NCBI GenBank assembly: GCA_045616125.1
Contig: JAZLGC010000055.1
Location: forward strand, 1 to 64,000
Length of the DNA: 64,000 bases
Direction: 5' to 3'
Origin: Treponema_I sp045616125
Lineage (GTDB): Bacteria > Spirochaetota > Spirochaetia > Treponematales > Treponemataceae
Shown: one piece after another, positions 14,928 to 23,570 of the stretch
Layout of the letters: the number at the start of each line of letters is the position of its first letter
How positions within the stretch are numbered: position 1 is the stretch's first letter
Position numbers and translations under genes: made by a program
Notes under the pieces: generated by a model
Told to the model about the DNA's origin: nothing
The model's input: only the letters and a program-made list of their open reading frames with translations
Databases searched by the model: none

Positions 14928-15930
14928 AAAACTTATTGATAACTGGCCTGCCAAAGTAATTGCCTTTTGTGCAGCGCTTTTCCTGTATGCTTATTACCAG
15001 CTGACCACACTGGACAGCCGGGTTATAACAGTTCCTCTGGAAATTCGTGGAGTAACCAGTACCGTATCAGTAGGATCGGTTGACAAATATGTCAGGGTAA
15101 CCCTTCGTGGTGATGCAGCTGACATAAACCGCATGAGCCGTGAAGACTTTACTGCCTGGATTGATCTGTCAGAAGAATATGATGCCGGCGAAGTACGAAG
15201 CCGTGTTCATCTTGATATGTCCGAGCAGGCTGTTGCTCTTAATATCCTGAATGTTGAACTGTCGCCGGCAGAAATTAACCTGACTCTTGAAAGCAGGAAA
15301 GCCTGCTATGTTCCTGTTTCACCGGTTCTGGTAGGTGAAGTTCCCTATGGCTATGAAGTAGCCTCGGTAACTGCTGAACCATCAATGGTACGGATAGTTG
15401 GTGCTTCCGGTCTTGTTGATTCTGTATCAACGCTGGATACTGATGGCGTATTTCTCAGTAACAGGACAGAAACTTTTACCGAGTCTGTCTCTCCGTATTC
15501 TGTAAAGAATGGTCTTGACTGGGATTCTACTGATTCCGTTGCGGTTACCGTAGAAATAAAGCAGTCTGTCGGTGAAAAAACATTCAGCAATGTGCCAATG
15601 GCAATTCTGAATACCAGTGACCGTTTTGAATATGAACTGAGAACACGACGTGGTTCTGTCACCATATCCGGGCCACAGCTTTCCCTTGACCGTTATTCAT
15701 CTTCTCCGGTTGGACTGTTTATTGATGGTTCTTCCATACATTCAGAAGGCGAATTCCGGGTACCTGTTGTAGCCGGTGTTTCTTCAGTATTCTCTACTGT
15801 TTCACTGGAACCGAATGATGTAGTAGTTGTGGCCCGTCTTATTGATGTTGAAGAACCGGAGGAATCTGAAGTTCCTGAGAATGACGGTTCTGAAACAGAC
15901 CGCAGTGATGGACCGGTTGGCGGGAATTGA
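14905..15930 (+). CDS. cdaR: CdaR/YbbR-domain regulator of diadenylate cyclase
   Basis: A 341-residue membrane-anchored protein with one N-terminal transmembrane segment (WPAKVIAFCAALFLYAYYQL, about residues 14-33) and a periplasmic part of two to four YbbR repeats (for example EIRGVTSTVSVGSVDKYVRVTLRG and PVLVGEVPYGYEVASVTAEPSMVRIVG). It ends in an acidic tail. In other bacteria CdaR binds CdaA and modulates c-di-AMP synthesis; the 23-nt overlap with cdaA supports this role. The ATG at 14905 follows GAGGA. Its end overlaps the acpS start. Confidence 0.9.
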   Translation: MTLPPKLEKLIDNWPAKVIAFCAALFLYAYYQLTTLDSRVITVPLEIRGVTSTVSVGSVDKYVRVTLRGDAADINRMSREDFTAWIDLSEEYDAGEVRSRVHLDMSEQAVALNILNVELSPAEINLTLESRKACYVPVSPVLVGEVPYGYEVASVTAEPSMVRIVGASGLVDSVSTLDTDGVFLSNRTETFTESVSPYSVKNGLDWDSTDSVAVTVEIKQSVGEKTFSNVPMAILNTSDRFEYELRTRRGSVTISGPQLSLDRYSSSPVGLFIDGSSIHSEGEFRVPVVAGVSSVFSTVSLEPNDVVVVARLIDVEEPEESEVPENDGSETDRSDGPVGGN

Positions 15931-16316
15931 TGATTGCCGGTATCGGAGTTGATATTGTAAACTGCAGCAGAATGCAGTCTTTTCTTGATGATGAAAATAA
16001 GGGACTGCGCTTTTTTGCTGAAGATGAATATGACTACTGTCGTAGCAGAAAATTCGGCTCCCTTGAAAGCCTTGCTGCGTGCTTTGCTGCAAAAGAAGCA
16101 TTTGGAAAGGCTTTGGGAATTGGACTTAAAGACATTAATCTGAAAGATATTCAGGTTGTTCATGCAGAAAATGGAAAACCGGAACTTTTTTTGCAGAATT
16201 CTGCAAAAGATGCGTGTAATAAGCGGAACGTAAGCCGGATTCATCTTTCATTATCCCATGAAAAAGAATCTGCAGTGGCATTTGTGGTTCTTGAAACTGA
16301 AGAAAAGGAGCAGTAA
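15930..16316 (+). CDS. acpS: Holo-[acyl-carrier-protein] synthase
   Basis: A 128-residue phosphopantetheinyl transferase that moves the 4'-phosphopantetheine arm of CoA to apo-ACP. The two Mg-binding signatures are present: GIGVDIVNCSRM at residues 4-15 and SLESLAACFAAKEAFGKALG near 46-65, plus the C-terminal HLSLSHEKESAVAFVV. A TTG one codon earlier would give an extra Met, but the ATG at 15930, which overlaps the cdaR stop as TGATG, is the better start. It is followed at once (16317) by the DUF2225 gene. Confidence 0.95.
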   Translation: MIAGIGVDIVNCSRMQSFLDDENKGLRFFAEDEYDYCRSRKFGSLESLAACFAAKEAFGKALGIGLKDINLKDIQVVHAENGKPELFLQNSAKDACNKRNVSRIHLSLSHEKESAVAFVVLETEEKEQ

Positions 16317-17228
16317 ATGGCAAAAGCTGACGATAAAGATACCAAAAAACTGGCTGTTACATTTTACAGTAAACAGAAAGTTCGTTGTCCTGTTTGTAAG
16401 AAGGACTTTGGAAAAGAAGAGCTCCTTTCTGGTGGTGGCCGCATGATTGCCGGTAATCTTACTGATGAGCTGCGCCGTAACTATGAGCCCAGTGCAAAAT
16501 ATGGTGCGGTATATCCGCTTCTGTATTCCATCGGGGCTTGTCCTACCTGCCAGGTTGCCATGTATTGGGCAGATTTCAACAATATTGTTGAAGACAAGAA
16601 CCTGCAGCATGTGCTTATGGATAATGAAAAAAAACGTATTGCTGCCGTTGAAACTATTTATCCCCATTATAATTTCAAACATGAACGTACCTTGTATGAC
16701 GGTGCTGCAGCATATTACATGGCACTTTTAACCTATGAAGATTTTCCGCCTGATTATTCACCTACGATAAAAAAAGCTCAGATCTGCCTTCGCCTTGCAT
16801 GGCTGAACGGCGATATTGATAAAGAATGTCCTGGCCGCGGCTTTGATTTCATTCAGCAGACCTTTTACCGCAAAGCACTGTTTTATTATCAGCAGGCCAT
16901 GGATAAAGAAATGGGGCATGAAGAAAGCATTGCTGGTATCGGGAATTTCGGACCGGATATTGATCATAACTACGGCTATGATGGCGTTATCTATCTGAAT
17001 GTTCTTCTTGAATATAAATATGGCCAGACACAGGATGCTCCGGCACGATTAAAGACCATAGAACAGAATAAGTCATCAATAGCCCGTATCTTTGGTCTTG
17101 GAAAATCATCAAAAAGTAAGCCGGGGCCGCTTCTTGAGCACTCACGGAATCTGTATGATAACCTGAAGAAGACTCTGGCAGAAGCAAACATTATCGATCT
17201 TGATGATGACGAAGAAGAAGACCAATAA
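16317..17228 (+). CDS. DUF2225 family protein
   Basis: A 303-residue cytoplasmic protein of the DUF2225 family. It opens with a zinc-ribbon-like C-x2-C pair (VRCPVCKKDF, near residue 24) and a second one (GACPTCQVAMYWADF, near 73), followed by helical, TPR-like repeats (AQICLRLAWLNGDIDKE; FYRKALFYYQQAMDKE) and an acidic C-terminal tail. The family is widespread in spirochaetes and Firmicutes but has no assigned biochemical role. The ATG abuts the acpS stop (AAGGAG 5 nt upstream), so it belongs to the dxs-truA operon. Confidence 0.87.
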   Translation: MAKADDKDTKKLAVTFYSKQKVRCPVCKKDFGKEELLSGGGRMIAGNLTDELRRNYEPSAKYGAVYPLLYSIGACPTCQVAMYWADFNNIVEDKNLQHVLMDNEKKRIAAVETIYPHYNFKHERTLYDGAAAYYMALLTYEDFPPDYSPTIKKAQICLRLAWLNGDIDKECPGRGFDFIQQTFYRKALFYYQQAMDKEMGHEESIAGIGNFGPDIDHNYGYDGVIYLNVLLEYKYGQTQDAPARLKTIEQNKSSIARIFGLGKSSKSKPGPLLEHSRNLYDNLKKTLAEANIIDLDDDEEEDQ

Positions 17229-17243
17229 ATAGACTGCAATCTC

Positions 17244-18026
17244 ATGAGAAATATACTTTTAACGCTTTCATATGATGGTACCGATTTCTGCGGATGGCAG
17301 CGGCAAAATGACTGTGAAACCGGCCATGCCAGAACTGTTCAGGAAGAGCTTGAAAAAGTTCTTTCTCAGATTCACAAGGAACCGATACATGCTGCAGGTT
17401 CCGGCCGTACGGACAGCGGTGTGCATGCCATGGGCCAGGCCGTAACTTTTATGTCCCCCATAGACAGCATTCCCGTTGGCAATTACCCGGCTGCATTGAA
17501 TGCCCTGTTACCTCACGATATCCGCATTATGAATGCCCGGCAGGTACCTGATGATTTTCATGCACGTTTCAGTGCCACCCGGCGCAGTTACCGGTATTTC
17601 ATGTGGTGTGATACCCCCGTACCTGCCAGTGAAATGCGGTATGTCTGGCCCCTGTTCCGTCAGCCTGATGTTGATAAACTGAACCGGATGGCTTCCTGCC
17701 TGCATGGAGAAATTGACTGTACTACTTTTTCTGCTGCCGGTGATAAAAGTCCCAGTAAACGGCGGTATCTTGAAAAAGCCCACTTCTATATGGACGGCCC
17801 AAAACTGGTCTTTGAAATCAGTGCCAATGCCTTTTTATGGCGCATGGTCCGTTCTATTACCGGGACCATAATACAAGCAGAACAAAAAGGGAAAGATGAT
17901 GATTACATCCGCCGGATTCTTGAGGCTCAGGACAGAAAGATGGCTGGCTTTACGGCTCCTGCCAACGGTCTGTTTTTATGGGAAGTCGGTTTTGACGGCA
18001 TCCGGCGTGGGCCGACGTTGGATTGA
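17244..18026 (+). CDS. truA: tRNA pseudouridine(38-40) synthase
   Basis: A 260-residue enzyme that isomerises uridines 38-40 in the anticodon stem-loop. The catalytic Asp is in GSGRTDSGVHAMGQ (near residue 56), and the family segments LSYDGTDFCGWQRQ, RRSYRYFMWC and FLWRMVRSITGTI are present. The C-terminal residues (RRGPTLD and stop) are encoded by the start of the palindromic element at 18012-18050, so the natural end may have been altered by insertion. Last gene of the dxs operon, convergent with priA. Confidence 0.95.
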   Translation: MRNILLTLSYDGTDFCGWQRQNDCETGHARTVQEELEKVLSQIHKEPIHAAGSGRTDSGVHAMGQAVTFMSPIDSIPVGNYPAALNALLPHDIRIMNARQVPDDFHARFSATRRSYRYFMWCDTPVPASEMRYVWPLFRQPDVDKLNRMASCLHGEIDCTTFSAAGDKSPSKRRYLEKAHFYMDGPKLVFEISANAFLWRMVRSITGTIIQAEQKGKDDDYIRRILEAQDRKMAGFTAPANGLFLWEVGFDGIRRGPTLD

Positions 18027-18050
18027 CAGAATGGCAATCCAACTTACTGG
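18012..18050. repeat. Partial two-hairpin element overlapping the truA end
   Basis: CCGACG, then TTGGATTG (18019-18026) pairing with CAATCCAA (18035-18042), then CTTACTGG. Read on the minus strand: CCAGTAAG, stem 2, CGTCGG. This matches the second half of the elements at 3322, 8919 and 59485, but stem 1 is missing. It supplies the last codons and stop of truA and may also end the convergent transcripts. Confidence 0.65.
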
Positions 18051-18059
18051 CACAATTGT

Positions 18060-20066
18060 TTACAGCAGATTGACGGGATCTGCATCTATTTCCAGATAAC
18101 AGTGTTGAAGCGGTACATTCATTTTTATGTAGGCGTGCATAATATCCTGCAGTGCCCTGATGTTGGCAGAGCGCAGTAAAATCTGCCGCCGGTGGTTTGC
18201 AGCAATCATGGCAAGCGGACACTCAGTGGGTCCCATGATATCAACCTGTGGAAATCCCGGCACTTCTTTTTGCCAGCGGCTTACAATACTTTCCAGTATC
18301 GTCAGTGTTTCTTCTGCTGCAGCATCTGCCAGTTGCGGTTGTGCGCTTCTGAAAACCAGCCGCATAAGCCGTGCATAGGGAGGAAAACCCATTTCCTGCC
18401 GCATTTCAAGCTCGTCTTTATAAAATCCCTGTATATCACTTTGCACTGCGTAACTGATGGCAGGACGGGTAGGGTTATAACTCTGTACCAGTACTTTCCC
18501 GTCAGGAAAGAATCTTCCGGCCCGGCCAGCAACCTGTACAATAAGTGAGAAGGTACGTTCTGCAGCACGAAAATCGGGAAGCATAAGCCCCGTATCGGCC
18601 ATAACGACACCAACAAGTTTCAATTTCGGAAAGTTCAGTCCCTTTGCCACCATCTGGGTTCCCAGAAGAATATCTGTATCGCCCCTTCTGAAAGCGGCAA
18701 GTTTATCTTCCAGTTCCTTCTTGTCTTTCATGGTGTCCGTATCAAGACGGTCTACCTTTGCTTCCGGAAATTTCGTGGATACTTCCTGTTCAATATACTC
18801 AGTTCCAAAGCTGCCTAATCCCACATCCAAAGATCCGCATTCAGGGCATTCGGTAGGAACGGGAACACTGTATCCGCAGTAATGACAGATAAAGCGGTTT
18901 TTTGCCTTGTGCCAGGTCAGTGAAACAGAACAGTTTTTGCAGGTAAGTCCGTAGCCGCAGCTGTTGCATTTAAAGAAGTGTGCGTATCCCCGACGGTTCA
19001 GAAAGAGGATGACCTGTCGCTTTTCAGCAACGGTTTTACGGATTTCATCTTCAAGTACCGGACTCAGACAACCGTTCACAGGGTTGTTTGCCTGGTCTGA
19101 AAGGTTTATAGCCTGAATTTCAGGTGGTTTTCCTCCCGCAAGCCGGCGGGTAAGGATATGGCGAAATATGGTACCTTTTTCCATCTGCTGCCATGCTTCA
19201 AGTGAGGGCGTTGCACTGCCCATAACCAGGGGAATGTGCAGATCCATGCACCGTTTCATGGCAACCTGACGGGCATGATATCGTGGAGTATTGCCGGCTT
19301 TATAAGAGTTGTCATGTTCTTCATCAATGATAATCAGCCCCAAATCTGGTACCGGAGCAAATACGGCACTGCGGGCACCGATGACAACCCGAGCCTGCCT
19401 GTTAAGAATCCGGTGCCATTCCTTCAGGCGCTGGCTTGGTGTCAGTGATGAATGAATAACAGCTACGGTGTTACCGAACCGGCGGGAAACTGCTTCTATT
19501 ACCTGATGGGTAAGACCAATTTCCGGTACCAGATAAATGACCCCCTTCCCGGATGCAAGAACCTGTTCAGCAGCTCCAAGAAATACTTCAGTCTTACCGG
19601 TGCCTGTCGGTCCATACAGATAATGGTATAACGGTCCTGCCGTATTCAAAATGCCTTCAATGGCGGACTGCTGCTCTTCTGAAAGGGTATGCCGGGTAAA
19701 ACTGGAATCGTCTTCTTCAAAGCCGAAACTTCCCGTATCAGATTCTCTTCTGCCGGATGGCAGCATGGCAGTAAGTGCTTCTCCCCAGCTGCACAGATAG
19801 TAATGGGAAATCCACTGGGCAAGGTGAACCTGTTCTTCCGTAAAAAGTGGTTCCTTATCTATGAGGCGAGTAATTTTCTTTATTTTTTCTACTGGGTATC
19901 CCAGATTATCAGGTACTGTCTCGCTGACTTTTACGATGCAGGCAACCATTTTTCGGCGGCCAAAGGTAACTTCAGCCCGCAGTCCCACCTGCACCGAATC
20001 ATCATCACAGCAATAGGTAAAACTGCCTTCAACCGGTACATTTACAACTGTTTCAACGTATCGCAT
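18060..20066 (-). CDS. priA: Primosomal replication protein N' (PriA helicase)
   Basis: A 668-residue 3'-5' superfamily 2 helicase that reloads the replisome at stalled forks. Walker A (GPTGTGKTEVFLG) lies near residue 152 and the DEEH box near 246. The zinc-binding module with eight cysteines (CNSCGYGLTCKNC, CHYCGYSVPVPTECPECG) sits near 365-420. Helicase motifs TQMVAKGLNFPK and QVAGRAGRF follow. The 3' DNA-binding domain at the N-terminus is present, and the length is slightly short of the roughly 730 of E. coli PriA. It overlaps the end of the uracil-DNA glycosylase gene by 14 nt and is transcribed with it. Confidence 0.95.
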   Translation of the reverse strand: MRYVETVVNVPVEGSFTYCCDDDSVQVGLRAEVTFGRRKMVACIVKVSETVPDNLGYPVEKIKKITRLIDKEPLFTEEQVHLAQWISHYYLCSWGEALTAMLPSGRRESDTGSFGFEEDDSSFTRHTLSEEQQSAIEGILNTAGPLYHYLYGPTGTGKTEVFLGAAEQVLASGKGVIYLVPEIGLTHQVIEAVSRRFGNTVAVIHSSLTPSQRLKEWHRILNRQARVVIGARSAVFAPVPDLGLIIIDEEHDNSYKAGNTPRYHARQVAMKRCMDLHIPLVMGSATPSLEAWQQMEKGTIFRHILTRRLAGGKPPEIQAINLSDQANNPVNGCLSPVLEDEIRKTVAEKRQVILFLNRRGYAHFFKCNSCGYGLTCKNCSVSLTWHKAKNRFICHYCGYSVPVPTECPECGSLDVGLGSFGTEYIEQEVSTKFPEAKVDRLDTDTMKDKKELEDKLAAFRRGDTDILLGTQMVAKGLNFPKLKLVGVVMADTGLMLPDFRAAERTFSLIVQVAGRAGRFFPDGKVLVQSYNPTRPAISYAVQSDIQGFYKDELEMRQEMGFPPYARLMRLVFRSAQPQLADAAAEETLTILESIVSRWQKEVPGFPQVDIMGPTECPLAMIAANHRRQILLRSANIRALQDIMHAYIKMNVPLQHCYLEIDADPVNLL

Positions 20067-20790
20067 TAGAGTCCTGCATCAAAGGAATAAGCCGTTCGCG
20101 GAATACTTTAAGGTCTTCCCAGGCGGGCCGTTTTAATTCAGCATCTCGTAAAAGAGCACTGGGGTGATAGGTTGCAAGAAGCGGAATATCGCGGTAATTG
20201 AACCATTGTCCTCTCAGTTTTGTAATACCCTGAGTTGTATCAAGCATATTACGTACTGCAACGCTACCCATGCACAGAATCAGCTTTGGCTTTAAAACGC
20301 TGATTTGGGCATCAAGAAATGAACGGCAGGCAGCAGCTTCATCAGGTTCTGGATTCCTGTTGTTTGGCGGCCGGCATTTAACGATATTTGCAATGTATGT
20401 GTTGGTGTCTCTGGAAAGACTGATACTTGCCAGCATTTTATCAAGGAGTTGTCCTGCAGGCCCTACAAATGGTTTTCCCTGCAGATCTTCTTCCTGTCCC
20501 GGACCTTCACCGATGACAAGAACCAGTGGACGTTCTACTCCCATGCCGGGGACGGTATTGATACGTGTCTGGCATAGCTTACAACGGGTACAAGCGGCAA
20601 TTTTTGCTGCAATAGTTGATGTACTGGCACCGCCGGCAGCCTCTGGTTTTCCTGATGCAGGTTCAGAAGATTCAGCTGGTTTCAGGGTGATATGTATCTG
20701 GCAGGGAACTTCTGGACGCCCTGTAAGGTATGCGTCACTTAAGGATACAAGATTTGCCAGTAACTGCTCTGGAGTGTCGTTTTTTTCCAT
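20053..20790 (-). CDS. Family 4-type uracil-DNA glycosylase (Fe-S)
   Basis: A 245-residue DNA repair enzyme that removes uracil from DNA. The active-site motif GEGPGQEEDLQGKPFVGPAG starts near residue 93, HPSALLRDAE near 213, and four cysteines (CTRCKLC region, VKCRPPNN, AAACRSF) would hold a 4Fe-4S cluster. About 65 N-terminal residues before the core are variable and Ala/Glu-rich. The ATG at 20788-20790 lies 6 nt after a TAAAAT -10 box, so the mRNA is predicted leaderless. It overlaps priA by 14 nt, forming a replication/repair operon. Confidence 0.92.
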   Translation of the reverse strand: MEKNDTPEQLLANLVSLSDAYLTGRPEVPCQIHITLKPAESSEPASGKPEAAGGASTSTIAAKIAACTRCKLCQTRINTVPGMGVERPLVLVIGEGPGQEEDLQGKPFVGPAGQLLDKMLASISLSRDTNTYIANIVKCRPPNNRNPEPDEAAACRSFLDAQISVLKPKLILCMGSVAVRNMLDTTQGITKLRGQWFNYRDIPLLATYHPSALLRDAELKRPAWEDLKVFRERLIPLMQDSNAIR

Positions 20791-20796
20791 ATTTCC

Positions 20797-20825
20797 ATTT
20801 TAGTCTGAACAATTCTTTTAGTAAA
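20797..20825 (-). promoter_or_regulatory. Promoter of the uracil-DNA glycosylase-priA operon, leaderless
   Basis: On the minus strand: TTTACT (20825-20820), a 17-nt spacer and TAAAAT (20802-20797), then six nt to the ATG at 20790. Confidence 0.7.
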
Positions 20826-20862
20826 CTGAAAGAACGGACTACCCTATATAAAAAAAATAAGA

Positions 20863-20868
20863 TATAAT
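20863..20868 (+). promoter_or_regulatory. -10 box of the response regulator operon, leaderless
   Basis: A perfect TATAAT lies six nt before the ATG at 20875. No good -35 is visible at 16-18 nt, so an activator may be needed. No Shine-Dalgarno site fits. Confidence 0.65.
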
Positions 20869-20874
20869 TAAGGT

Positions 20875-21552
20875 ATGCGCATTTTATTAGTAGAAGATGA
20901 AAAACATTTATCACGTGCTTTAAGTGAAATATTCAAGAGAAATTCATATCTGGTTGATGCCGTATATGATGGTGAAGAAGCTCTCCGTCTTGTAAAAGAA
21001 GGTGTATACGACGTTATTGTCCTTGATATCATGATTCCTAAAATTGATGGTATTGCTGTTCTGGAACAGATTCGAGGATCAGGAAATAATGTCCCGGTTC
21101 TTCTGCTTACGGCAAAGGATGAAATCGAAGATAAAGTCCGTGGTCTTGATTCCGGTGCAGATGATTATGTTACTAAACCCTTTGTAACAGAAGAACTGCT
21201 TGCCCGTATCCGTTCATTAAGCCGTCGGCGCGGTGATATTCAGAGTAAAGATTATGTAGTAGGAGATCTTACTCTGGTAGTTCGCCGCCATGAACTCCGC
21301 TACGGTGGACAGTCGGTAAAGCTTTCCCTTAAAGAATACCAGATTATGGAGTTCTTCATGCGTAACCCTTACCAGATTGTTACCAAGGAACGCATTATCG
21401 AAAAAATCTGGGGTGGAGATTCGGACGCTGAATATAATAACGTAGAAGTATATATTTCGTTCATCCGCAAAAAGCTTGCTTCCATCGGTTCGCAGACTGA
21501 AATTGTAACTTCACGTGGATCAGGCTATTCACTGGAAGACCTTCGCTTATAA
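20875..21552 (+). CDS. OmpR-family response regulator
   Basis: A 225-residue transcriptional regulator with an N-terminal receiver (acidic LLVEDEKH, phosphoacceptor Asp51 in VIVLDIMIPKIDG, switch residues LLLTAKDE, Lys in YVTKPF) and a C-terminal winged helix (SLKEYQIMEFFMRNP...ERIIEKIWG...VEVYISFIRKKL). The kinase gene follows after 21 nt. The target genes cannot be told from the sequence; the operon continues with a metallophosphoesterase, a Ser/Thr kinase and possibly lon. Confidence 0.94.
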   Translation: MRILLVEDEKHLSRALSEIFKRNSYLVDAVYDGEEALRLVKEGVYDVIVLDIMIPKIDGIAVLEQIRGSGNNVPVLLLTAKDEIEDKVRGLDSGADDYVTKPFVTEELLARIRSLSRRRGDIQSKDYVVGDLTLVVRRHELRYGGQSVKLSLKEYQIMEFFMRNPYQIVTKERIIEKIWGGDSDAEYNNVEVYISFIRKKLASIGSQTEIVTSRGSGYSLEDLRL

Positions 21553-21573
21553 ATCGAATTGTAGATTGTACGT

Positions 21574-22467
21574 ATGGATGTCATTAAGAAACTGAGGGCA
21601 AAGTATATTTTTACTGTTGTCATCTCCATAAGCCTTATATTTCTGTCTTTGGGCCTGATAATTCTGTTCAGTGCTCAACGACAGATGGATAGAGAATACG
21701 TTCAGTACCTTACAAAGGTATGTATCCTGCTTTTCGCCTGTGTTCTGGTGATTTCTCTGATACTGGGATGGTTTTTCTCCATTTGGGCTGTAAAACCGGT
21801 TGCAAAAGTAATCAACAAACAGAAGCGGTTCATTTCTGATGCCAGCCATGAATTAAAGACGCCTCTTTCAAGTATCCGTGCAAATCTTGATGTACTTATT
21901 GCAGAAACCGGTGAAAATAAATGGACCGGGTATATCAGGGATGAAGTAGATCATATGAATTCTCTGGTAAAGGATTTGCTTACCCTTGCCCGTTTTGAGG
22001 ATGCAAATAAGAAACTGCAGTCAGCTCCCTTTAATTTGAGTAATGCCATTCTTAGAGCAATTCTGCCATACGAAACGACCTGTTTTGAAAAAAAGCGGAC
22101 ACTGGTTACCGATATAAAAGATGATATCATGTATAAGGGTGATGAACGCAGCATTAAACAGGTTGCCGTCATCTTCCTTGATAATGCCATAAAGTATTCA
22201 GAAGAAGGTTCAGTTATTCAGGTTTCGGTACAAAAGGAAGGTAAACAGACCATTGTATCGGTACGGAATACCGGACAGGGAATTGATGATTCTCAGCAGA
22301 GTAAAGTGTTTGAGCGCTTTTATCGGGTCGATAGTTCCAGAAACCGTGATACCGGTGGATATGGTCTTGGCCTTTCCATTGCTCAGGGAATTGCGGAACA
22401 GCATCACGGACATCTCGAGCTTGAAAGTATCCCCGGGGAATATGTTGAGTTTAAATTAGTACTTTAG
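21574..22467 (+). CDS. Sensor histidine kinase, two-TM
   Basis: A 297-residue membrane kinase with two transmembrane segments (about residues 10-31 and 49-71) separated by only about 18 residues, so it has almost no periplasmic sensor domain and probably senses within the membrane. The H box is FISDASHELKTPLSS (near residue 90), the N box VIFLDNAIKYSEEG, and the G boxes VRNTGQGI and GYGLGLSIAQGI. No HAMP domain is evident. It pairs with the OmpR-type regulator upstream. Confidence 0.93.
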   Translation: MDVIKKLRAKYIFTVVISISLIFLSLGLIILFSAQRQMDREYVQYLTKVCILLFACVLVISLILGWFFSIWAVKPVAKVINKQKRFISDASHELKTPLSSIRANLDVLIAETGENKWTGYIRDEVDHMNSLVKDLLTLARFEDANKKLQSAPFNLSNAILRAILPYETTCFEKKRTLVTDIKDDIMYKGDERSIKQVAVIFLDNAIKYSEEGSVIQVSVQKEGKQTIVSVRNTGQGIDDSQQSKVFERFYRVDSSRNRDTGGYGLGLSIAQGIAEQHHGHLELESIPGEYVEFKLVL

Positions 22468-22475
22468 GATATTTA

Positions 22476-23570
22476 ATGTTTAATTTTTCCACTTTGACTT
22501 TGTCTAAACTGGAGTCCTATGCTCAAATGCAGAATCTTCCTTCTGGTGTTGAATTGAAAGGCGCCTTGAAAAAAGCTGTTCATGCACTTCAGTCAGAAGA
22601 CACATCATACCGTCCATTGGATAAGGATGGGCATGGCGGCGGACTCCTTCAGTTTTCTGATTCGTTGGCAACCGTCATTGTACCGGATCTTCATGCCCGA
22701 GCCGATTTCCTGATGGCTGTGTTACGGATGTCGGTTCCTACTGCAGTCCTGCCGGAATCAAAGAATCATCACCGCATGACATCTCATCCTGTACAGCGCA
22801 TCACTGTTTTTGAGGCTCTCCAGAAAAAGCAGATCAGGCTTATTTGTCTTGGTGATGCATTGCATGCAGAATCCCGTCAGCGTGACCGATGGCTCAGAGC
22901 TTATGGCTATTTCCTTCAGGGGCAGAAAATCAATAACCCGATGATTGAAGAAATGTGCGAGGGCCTGTCCCTTATCATGATGATTTGTTCACTGAAGTCT
23001 GCCTTTCCAGAAAACTTTCACTTTCTTAAGGGAAACCACGAAAATATCCTTAATCAGGATTCCAATGGAAATCATGCGTTCAAAAAGTTTGCCGCTGAAG
23101 GTGAAATGGTGTTTGAATTCATGAAGCAGGCATATGGTAATAACGTTCTGGGATTGTATGACATTTTTGAAAAATCCCTGCCGCTGTTTGTTCAGACTCC
23201 ATGGTTTCTTGCATCTCATGCTGAACCAAACCGCATCTTTACCCGTGATGAAATAATCAACGCCTATCAGGAACTTGATGTCATTTTTGGTCTGACCTGG
23301 ACCCCCAATGAAGCTGCTGCACCCCAGAATGTGCCAGCTATGCTGAGCGCCTTTATTCCCGATAATCCGCATGCTCTCTGGTTTGGTGGCCATCGTCCCG
23401 TTCTTGATGCCCGGTATCTGCTTCGTGCCGGTGACAAATATGTTCAGATTCACAATCCGGCTGCAATGAACGTAGCGCTTGTTCCTGGAAAAATTCAGAA
23501 CTTCAATTTTGATACTCAGATACTTGATGTTTCCGCATATGTACCGGTTAAACGGGGAGAACAGAGATGA
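22476..23570 (+). CDS. Metallophosphoesterase family protein
   Basis: A 364-residue protein of the calcineurin-like phosphoesterase superfamily. The metal-binding signatures are in order: IVPDLHARAD (near residue 70), CLGDALHAESR (near 127) and FLKGNHENIL (near 186). A late WFGGHRPV (near 306) supplies the last histidine. The substrate is unknown, either a phosphoprotein or a small molecule. It overlaps by 4 nt the start of a Ser/Thr protein kinase gene, which suggests, but does not prove, that the two act on the same targets as phosphatase and kinase. Confidence 0.85.
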   Translation: MFNFSTLTLSKLESYAQMQNLPSGVELKGALKKAVHALQSEDTSYRPLDKDGHGGGLLQFSDSLATVIVPDLHARADFLMAVLRMSVPTAVLPESKNHHRMTSHPVQRITVFEALQKKQIRLICLGDALHAESRQRDRWLRAYGYFLQGQKINNPMIEEMCEGLSLIMMICSLKSAFPENFHFLKGNHENILNQDSNGNHAFKKFAAEGEMVFEFMKQAYGNNVLGLYDIFEKSLPLFVQTPWFLASHAEPNRIFTRDEIINAYQELDVIFGLTWTPNEAAAPQNVPAMLSAFIPDNPHALWFGGHRPVLDARYLLRAGDKYVQIHNPAAMNVALVPGKIQNFNFDTQILDVSAYVPVKRGEQR

